Positions 57,038 to 64,000 of a DNA stretch of 64,000 nt are shown one piece after another (position 1 is the stretch's first letter; the number at the start of each line of letters is the position of its first letter). The position numbers and the translations under genes are program-made. Source of the DNA: Sordariomycetes sp. S80-01Y. Its lineage: Eukaryota; Ascomycota; Sordariomycetes. The stretch spans positions 1,860,001-1,924,000 of the forward strand of contig JAXQJY010000028.1 in the NCBI GenBank assembly GCA_037042185.1, in the 5' to 3' direction. The notes under the pieces are model-generated. The model was not told the origin of the DNA. It made no database searches and saw nothing but the letters and a program-made list of their open reading frames with translations.

Positions 57038-59417
57038 TTAAGTCTCGCTTAGCAGCTTCATGGCTGGACTATCAGGGCCGGCTCCATGTACGGCGAGTGC
57101 GAGCCCTTTCCAGAAGACAGCATCCAGCCTCATTGCTGCAAGCCGCGCCAGCGGCCAAGCTCGGGCTTGTATTCGAAGGATGTCCCTCCACTTACCCAAG
57201 AGAACCTTATTGCGGACAGCCATATCGTCATTTGTCGAGTGGGAGAAGTTGAGCAGAATGAAACTGGATACATAGCATAGTTTATATCGCACGTCTGAGC
57301 TTGTCAGCGGGTACTAGCCCCAAGGACCGTTCATGCTTACAATGTGGCCAGAACTTTGCAAAGTGCTTGGCTGTCAGAGATGACACCATCTCCGTTGCGA
57401 CGTTGGCGCAGACATAACAGTTTTCAAATATCGTAGAGTAAGGCTCTCGACACCTCTCGGGAGATGTTTCGGCGTCGTACGCCAAGGGACGGAGGAGGGC
57501 CCGGAATATCATTATCTCAAGAGTCAGGTGCGAAAGGCGCAGAGCTGCACCGTTGTCGAAGTGCTCCTCGCGGAGCTCAGACACTGGTGTCGATAAGAGT
57601 GGCAGAGTTTGCCTCCAGCTTTCGATACGAGCCCGCAGAGGTTGGGCTCTCGCAAGTAGTGTCACGAGATCGACAGTCTCGGAATTAGCCCTGACGGAGT
57701 AGAATTCCTTGAGCACATCGGCCGCTATGATAGCAAGTTCACATTGCGCAACACACAGTGGTATCTGCTCTTCGATAGATTGGCGTATTTCTGGAGATTC
57801 GTGATCGTGACCTCGCTCGAAATCGTCTTCCGTGAGTTTTGAAACGTACCAGTTGGAATCGTGGACGTGAGATGGCCGTCCGCACACGAGCGCATGCCAG
57901 CTATGGGCAGTGTACGTGAACCACCAAAGCCTTCTACGAAGCATTTTCTCTACCCTTGGAAGTCTCCAGTCTTTCGGGTCGATGTTGACGCCGAGGTTTT
58001 CGGCAATGGCCACAGCTGAACAAGAAAGCGACCAAAATTTGGAGGGCTCGGCAACTACCCAATTCCGTGGAGGCATTTGCATCAGAAGCAGACAAAGCTG
58101 GAGAAGTGAGACATGGGAGAGACAGCTGGCTCGATAGAAGCTACGGTGAGCTATAGCCCACAGTTCCTCTGTGGGAACCTCCCAGTAGCCTTTCGACACA
58201 CTGAGCTCATCGTCCAAGAACGTGAAAGGTGAAGCAAGAGCATATATCGCACTCTTAAGGCCGATGGGGAGCGAGAGTCCTGTCTCAGTATCGGAAACAG
58301 CTATACGCTCGAGGTCATCCAGCGACAGTACAGGAAACCATGGATGGACGAAGCGAGTATATCTGAGTAGGGGCGGTCAGCAAAATCTGAACAGAGGATG
58401 GGGCCAGTTCACGTACAATCGAATCAGTCGAGAGCCCAAATCATGATTGACCATCTTAGCCAGGAGAGCTGTATCGGTGGTCTCAGAGCCGTCTTCACCA
58501 GACAACGTTTTTTCGGTTGCTTTGATATCAGCTTGCCAAATAGCTTCATCGCTCATCATGAATTGTAGCGGCTGAGTTGTACTCCCGTCGCTGATCTTGC
58601 GGAAGTCGAGCCGAAACATGTGGTGTTCATCGTGTGAATTGTACCGATATTGTCGCAGTAAAAATGGATCCGATTCGCAGGACAGTCCGATCAGGTGGTT
58701 GGAATACCCCTTTTTGGCTTCCAAGGAGAAGTCGCTCGGCCAGTTTGAGCCTGGCAGGTGCTGAACGCTGGCTGGGGATGAAGTAGATAGTGAGACCGAA
58801 TTGGTCGTGACAACAGCGCCTTGCGATGCTGAAGCCAACGTACCATTGGCTTTCCAAACCCCAGAACGGCCCTGAGCATGCTGTCGGGTTTCTGCAGATC
58901 CATGCACCATTGGTCCCGTTACAGAGGCGTTCCCCGGAAGGCCTTCCACCTCCGCGGCGGCATCAAACGAATCGCCAAGATTATACCAGTTGTCGAGAAG
59001 ATTGGATGTGTCGCGCAGGCTAACATTTTGCTGGCCATGAGTTTGTGGCGCCCAGAAAGTGTCGTTCATATCTAATTGCAAGTCCAAAGCTGGGTCAAGA
59101 GATAATTGGGCGCCGCCAAGTGCCATGTCCATCTCAGGCTGGGCCAATTGAGTCTCTCTTGCAGGAGAAGCTGAGGTGTCGTTGGCCACCTCCGAGTCCG
59201 GTCTGTTGCCTCTTAGGGGATGCTTCCTCCGTACAGGACCAAGAATATAAGTGCATTGTCGCTCCAACCGCTGGCACAGCTCGCAGTCCATCCGCTCAGC
59301 TCTCAACTTGCATTGTATCTTCCGGGTCCGGCAAAGATCGCATGGTCTTTGCTTTTTGGACCGATAGGCTCGTCCGCTACTCTCTCGCGACGGCACCTGT
59401 GCCTGTGTCTCGTCCAT
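57038..59417 (-). CDS. Zn(II)2Cys6 transcription factor, DAL81/TamA-like
   Basis: Three exons, 58417-59417, 57341-58362 and 57038-57294, encode 759 residues. The zinc cluster cysteines are 26, 29, 36, 45, 48 and 55 (C-X2-C-X6-C-X8-C-X2-C-X6-C). The middle block SCESDPFLLRQYRYN and the fungal-TF homology region (RFVHPWFPVLSLDDL, LRRRLWWFTYTAHSWHAL) match the DAL81/TamA group. So does the last exon, LGKWRDILRIQARAWPLARL followed by RLDAVFWKGL; that exon is only seen once the 46 nt intron 57295-57340 is removed. Known: Dal81 and TamA are coactivators for urea, GABA and other nitrogen-source genes. Lying inside the cluster, it is the likely pathway regulator (inference). Confidence 0.87.
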
Positions 59418-60176
59418 GGAAGGTTGGATACGATGAACGCGGATGGTCTACCGCGCTCTCGTCTCGGTCTCGTCCGCGCGCTTGTCTCTCGTGTCGTCAG
59501 CACTAAACCAATCGATGGTGATGTGGCTGGGGATACACTAGCGGTCGACTCGGCATGATCATGTCTTAGATGTCGGCCACGATTGACTGTGTAACATCGA
59601 TATGTTCCTATCTACTCTTTGTAGTAGATACCTTGATAAGGTACAGGTTTGATTATGATAATGCCACGGCACTGTAGCATGCATGAGTGGGGTTCGAGCG
59701 GCGTCCGGCAATAGGTCAGAGGCTTAGCCGCCCATAATTATCACACCCAACCTCAGTGGGATCCCCCAATGGGAGCAGATAAACGTTGAGCGCATCTGGC
59801 TTCAGAATTATCGTTCTCGTTATTCTTTATCGAAGATGCAACTTATTCAGCGAGTCTCTCGTACCAATAACTAAATTCAGAGAACAGGTACAGCAGCGGC
59901 CCGTGGATTGCGTCTTGTCCTTCGCACTTGGTAAAAATATAAATAAAGTGTCTATTCAGTAGATACCCACAGGAACTTGAACCATTAAATTTCAATTGCC
60001 ATGAGTCTTCTTCTGTTCCGTCATTTCACCTGACGCCAGACTTTATTCTGTCTGGGTCCCGGGGTAATGATCCTGCGTCCATCTCCTCCACCACATGTTT
60101 GATGCAAACGCGTTTTGCCGTGGTTAAGGTATAGCTCTGGCTGTCTCAGTCCAAGAGCCGCTTCTCAGCCCAAATT
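59418..60176. promoter_or_regulatory. Intergenic: promoter of the DAL81-like gene and 3' region of the FMN oxidase
   Basis: About 760 bp, A/T-richer than the flanking genes, with a GATAAG site at about 59634 in the palindrome ACCTTGATAAGGT. No gene recognised. Confidence 0.45.
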
Positions 60177-61457
60177 TCAGAGGCGACTTCGCCGTGACTC
60201 CTGCTGTTTGTCAACAGAAGGTACGTTGCGAGAGGCTTCGAGCAAGTTGAGATAGCCTGGGTGTAGTTGGCTGATGGACGTGACACCGCACATCTTCATA
60301 GTCGTCTCCAGCTCATCCCGCAGGACTGTGACATGTTATCCGTCTGTGGGCAGATTCAGGTGGGCAGGAAACATTTACTCACTCTCGATGTATTTGGAAA
60401 CCCCTTGGTGACCATACGTGAGGGAGTATAACTGCCCTCGACCAATGCCCACAGCCTTTGCTCCGAGGCATAGCGCCTTGAAGATGTCCGTTCCCCGAGT
60501 CACGCCACCATCAACGAAGACCTCCATGTTTTTTAATACGTCTGGGCAGTTATTGTGGAGTTCAATAAGGACTAGGATGGTCGCCGGCGAAGTGTCAAGA
60601 CTTCGACCGCCATGGTTCGAAATCACGATTGCGTCGACCCCAGCTTCCATTGCCAAAATGGCATCTTCGCTTGTCTGCACGCCCTTCAGAACGATTGGAA
60701 GACCTGGCACGCAGCTGCGTAGCCAAGGGAGATCTTTCCATGACACCGACGCATCAATGTAGCCGCCCATTGTTCGCCCGATAGCTCCCCCCTTCGCGTC
60801 ATTGCCTGCCCTGGCACCTGACATGCCTGATGCCAAGGTCATATCCGCCTGCATCCTCTCATCGGCCTCTCTCTTCCCGGGGATAGGAGCATCGATCGTC
60901 AGGAAAACAGCCGAGGCACCAGCGTTGCGGGCTCTCTGGAGCAGTTTGCGGGATTGGTCCCGGTCCTTATTAACGTACAGCTGAAAGAACAGCGGCGTGT
61001 TGTGAGCCTTCTGGACTGGATGTGAGCTGATCGCTGTAGCTATTTCGCTTAGCGAAAAGGTTGCGCTTGTCGACACGCATTGTGCAACTCCAGCTTGTTT
61101 ACAAGCCCGCCCAATATCCTTCTCGCCCTCATCATGCACCAACCCGGACATAGCAACTGGGCTACAGAAAATAGGTGCACGGATGCTGTGGCCAAGCATC
61201 GTAGTAGCTAGGTCAACTTCGGACACATCGCGAAGGCCTCTAGGACGCAGACCGACAGTGGACCACGCAGTCCTGTTTCGGTGGTTCGTCAAGAGGTCCG
61301 TGGCGGCCGAAGATACAAAAGCCCAGGCTTTGGGCGAAAAAGAGGTTAATGCAGCGGCTTCGAAATCATGGGTTGATATCAGCGAAGCCAACGGGGGCTT
61401 GGCGCTGCTTGGGGCGATGACAGCTTCGAGACCCTTCCTGTCTCTTGTGTCTGTCAT
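60177..61457 (-). CDS. FMN-dependent 2-hydroxyacid oxidase/dehydrogenase
   Basis: Exons 60383-61457 and 60177-60325 encode 407 residues. The TIM-barrel landmarks are FCSPVAMSGLVHDEGE, CVSTSATFSLSEIA, FFQLYVNKDRDQS, VFLTIDAPIPGKRE, WLRSCVPGLPIVLKGVQTSED (in two parts), the active-site SNHGGRSLD and MEVFVDGGVTRGTDIFKALC. All FMN and substrate contacts of the glycolate/lactate/hydroxyacid oxidase family are in place (His and Arg of SNHGGR). No cytochrome b2 heme domain and no transit peptide are seen. The end SRRSRL resembles a peroxisomal PTS1 tripeptide (SRL), fitting an H2O2-producing oxidase. In the cluster it could oxidise a 2-hydroxyacid left after ring opening (inference). Confidence 0.9.
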
Positions 61458-61729
61458 GGTAGCAACGGGCAGTACAGCAGATTGGGGTTTGAAGGTTAAA
61501 TTAATCTTATGAGAGTAGTGACAACGGATTAGGAAAGCAGCAAAGGCGTCGAGGGTTTAATCTTGCCGCCGTAATTCGCCCTCGGTCGCCATTGTGCCGA
61601 GCCACGCAATATGCGGGGGACGCCACTTCCCGCGACATGCGACCATAATCAGCCGACATCTGGCCCACGAGTTCGGGACCATGATGAGCATGGCGGAGGC
61701 TGCGCGCTGGGAACAGTACGCAGCTTGGC

Positions 61730-62353
61730 TTAGGCTTCAAGAGCCTTTCCGATGAGCATCTTAGCCCTTGGGCTGAGGTCCATTGCGAGTGCTAGCTGCC
61801 TCCCAGTTTCGCTCATCTTGCCCCAGGTCTTCCTCAGAATATTTACCATCTTCTCCTCATCGATATCAGCTTTGCACTCGAAATCATCGAACTGATCGTC
61901 GAGGAATACAAGACAAGCCACGTCCTCCAGTGCTTGCGTCTCTCCGTCCGTGCTGAGTCCCTCCTTTCTGATTAGGGCGCCGATGCGATCCCGCACCTCG
62001 ACAGGCAAAGGGGGCGACATTTCCTCGGACGATAACAGAGTGACAACTTGCGATGCCGCTTGCGATTTCTGCTTTGAGCGCCATGTCAGGTAGCCAGGGC
62101 GGCCCGTAGGGAAGCTAGTGCGAGGCAGCTCCCATCTTCGGAAGTGCTGCGCTCGGCAAGCGACCTGCAACGTCGGAGAGGCCTCGGGTGATCGCTTGCA
62201 AAGCCAATCTGTCATCTTTCGGGCATAATGAAGCTCGTAAGGTTGTGTTTTCGGGCCATTTGGGCCGTCAATGAGATTGGGATCCTCAGCGTGAGCGGCA
62301 TCGATGAGTTCGATCGCTTTGACGTATTCAGAATTTAAGTCGGGAAGCGTCAT
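61730..62353 (-). CDS. DUF4202 family protein
   Basis: Intronless, 207 residues from the ATG at 62353 (MTLPDLNSEY); the frame runs open upstream for 18 codons without another ATG. It shows the full DUF4202 pattern: AIELIDAAHAEDPN, YELHYARKMTDWL, ACRAQHFRRWELPR, GYLTWR, LEDVACLVFLDDQF and ILRKTWGKMSETGRQLA. The His/Asp/Glu-rich pattern looks like an HD-type metal site, but no activity is established that I know of. It lies 272 bp from the FMN oxidase start on the same strand and may mark the edge of the catabolic cluster. Confidence 0.9.
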   Translation of the reverse strand: MTLPDLNSEYVKAIELIDAAHAEDPNLIDGPNGPKTQPYELHYARKMTDWLCKRSPEASPTLQVACRAQHFRRWELPRTSFPTGRPGYLTWRSKQKSQAASQVVTLLSSEEMSPPLPVEVRDRIGALIRKEGLSTDGETQALEDVACLVFLDDQFDDFECKADIDEEKMVNILRKTWGKMSETGRQLALAMDLSPRAKMLIGKALEA

Positions 62354-64000
62354 CGTGAGTATGCGATATGCCTGAGAGAAGAACAATTGTGCTTTCGATG
62401 ACTTCAAGCGAACAATGCTGGCCCGTGAGACGCCCGGTGCGTGAGGATTGGTAGTGCGGGAGTTTTAGTGTTAATACACACTACTGCCGGTTGGGTACCT
62501 GACCTAGGATACTTATCACTGCCGGGTAGGCAGTGTGGTCGTGACAAGTGAGGTCCATGGCTACCCGGTACCATGTCTTCCTTACCACCGCGGGACGGTT
62601 GCGAGGCGCTCTGCATCGCTTCGAATTAGGGTGGCCGGGAATCTGATGCTTCTGGAGCTTAGTTACCAGAGTTTGGTCTAGATAACTGGACTTTCATTCA
62701 GAAGCCCCGTCCCGTACGAGGCCTGCGCTTAGGCCTATGAATGAAAGATAAAAGCGTAGTTTCTCCGTGCTTAGCTCCGCCCGTCTGGCTTCGAGCAAGC
62801 ATTGGACAATAGCCGTAATGGAGTGTTTGGGGCAGCCAGGCCATTGGAAAGGACACCCCCACGCACAGTGCATTGAGTCCTCTTTCCAGGTGAATCATCG
62901 GTAAAAAGGCTCATGGATATGTAGCATCTGTATGGATTCATTACATGCCCATGAGCTGAAGAGAGGCCAGGTGGAGCAGGAATAAGAGCCCAAGTTGTAA
63001 TAGTGTGATTGATTGTCTATATAAGTACTGACCCTTCGCGTACCCCTAGCGCGTAATCGCCAGTGACAAGCAAACGTTGAGGCTCGTTATCGAAATATGA
63101 GAGCAGAAGCAGCCAATTCCAACCCTCAGGCATAGGCGAAAAATGCCAACGGTTAATCTGGTCTAATTTATAGATGTCAGGACCTGGATTGCCGAAGAAA
63201 GTGAAGAGGTGTCTCGCTCAGCGGGAGACTATATCAGGTTCCGAAGGTTCTAGGTTGCCCGATCTTTCTGTTGGGCTTATTATAGGCATTCCCACGCAAT
63301 CCTCGCCTAAGGGCAGCAGGGATCTCGTTGCTAGCCCCCCCGTGAGGTTCCTGACAATGGAGGTATATTCTCGACTCTTCTGTGGAACTTATACCAAAAT
63401 TTACCCATAGGAACTATAAAAAGTCCGAGATCGCTGCTGGAAGGCGCCGTGCTGGAGAACAGATCAGACTATTAAAGTCTTGGGGCTGAAATGTAGGTAT
63501 TCAATAATTGTTCAGATCAGATCAAACCAGCCCTGATGTGAGATGGACGTGCGTCGAGGCTATTGTCAGTTAAATAGTCCCAGAGTTCGCAATCTACAGT
63601 CCTAGATCAGATCCGGGTTATCCAAGGTGCTGAAACAATAGCTTATAGATCACAACAATATATCGAGTTCGAGCTCGACTAATCTGAAGCAGTACCTGTC
63701 CCTGATCTGAGTCGCTTATTGTTTCAAATACTTAACGGAGGCTTAACGGCTCACACCATAGTCCTGAAACATACTTCAACTTTTAAGGCGATGGTGATAT
63801 TGTCATTTCAATAAGAAAGTCCATTCGCAGGGCCTCACAAACGGAGCTGATAGATAACACGGCGTGGTCAATGCTACCCTCTCGATGCAGGTGCGACAGA
63901 CCTACTTCAGCCTTATCATGAAGCAGATAGATAATGGTCAAGCAAGGACAAAGAGCATCCCAAGATTGGTAGCCCTGTGCGTTCATTTGGCCTAAATGAG
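62354..64000. other. Right-end gene-free region, A/T-richer, with scattered AGATCAGA motifs
   Basis: 1.65 kb in which I can support no gene, RNA or element. Open frames are short and unrecognised. The motif CAGATCAG occurs at 63460, 63513 and, inverted, at 63702, with a one-mismatch copy at 63603. It could be an eroded insertion or simply the promoter of a gene beyond the window. Confidence 0.45.

Noticed and set aside
48837-61457. Naming the cluster as the nicotinate (hxn) or allantoin pathway
   Set aside because: The purine-hydroxylase-like, allantoinase and urease/urea amidolyase genes that would define those pathways are absent from the window.
62354-64000. Retroelement or virus-like fossil in the gene-free right end
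   Set aside because: I found no terminal repeats, polymerase, integrase or capsid-like sequence in any frame.

Overview
The window is nuclear DNA of a filamentous ascomycete (Pezizomycotina; order not determinable from sequence alone). The evidence is 45-105 nt GT-AG introns, mostly near gene starts, and clear fungal families: eisosome protein, Zn2Cys6 regulators, RTA1, BIG1, GH115 and DUF4202. Gene density is about one per 2 kb. I see no rRNA or tRNA, no CRISPR array, and no convincing retroelement or virus-like element. All exon junctions were placed by hand from splice consensus, phase and protein continuity.

Region 1-15.7 kb (housekeeping): eisosome protein 1 (cut by the left edge), a tyrosine/lipid phosphatase, a METTL2/Trm140-type tRNA m3C methyltransferase divergent from EMC2, an RTA1-like membrane protein, a Zn2Cys6 regulator, a coiled-coil protein with a ubiquitin-like domain, and mitochondrial COQ10.

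Region 15.7-22.6 kb (decayed and accessory): a full-length but broken GH115 alpha-glucuronidase, a gene-poor 1.7 kb stretch holding a TA-flanked 117 bp MITE candidate, and a divergent calmodulin-like gene with five introns.

Region 22.6-45.7 kb (compact housekeeping): AP-3 delta, an F-BAR/DEP/RhoGAP protein, a membrane dipeptidase, mitoribosomal uS13m divergent from an ER cyclophilin with a possible alternative membrane-anchor exon, Trm112, BIG1 divergent from Rrp17, tropomyosin divergent from a securin-like protein, the H3K4 methyltransferase Set1, and an unknown gene.

Region 45.7-48.8 kb holds no gene I can support, only GC-rich DNA with several unrelated short tandem repeats.

Region 48.8-61.5 kb is the main find: an apparent catabolic cluster. 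It holds an allantoate-permease-type MFS transporter, an aromatic-ring FAD monooxygenase, a single protein fusing DUF1989 to a polysaccharide-deacetylase-type C-N hydrolase, an M20 N-carbamoyl-amino-acid amidohydrolase, a DAL81/TamA-like Zn2Cys6 regulator and an FMN-dependent 2-hydroxyacid oxidase. The transporter/monooxygenase promoter carries six HGATAR (AreA/NIT2-type) sites. My inference is nitrogen-regulated uptake, hydroxylation, ring opening, decarbamoylation/deimination and oxidation of an N-heterocycle. The substrate cannot be read from the sequence. A DUF4202 gene follows, and the last 1.6 kb carries no recognisable gene.
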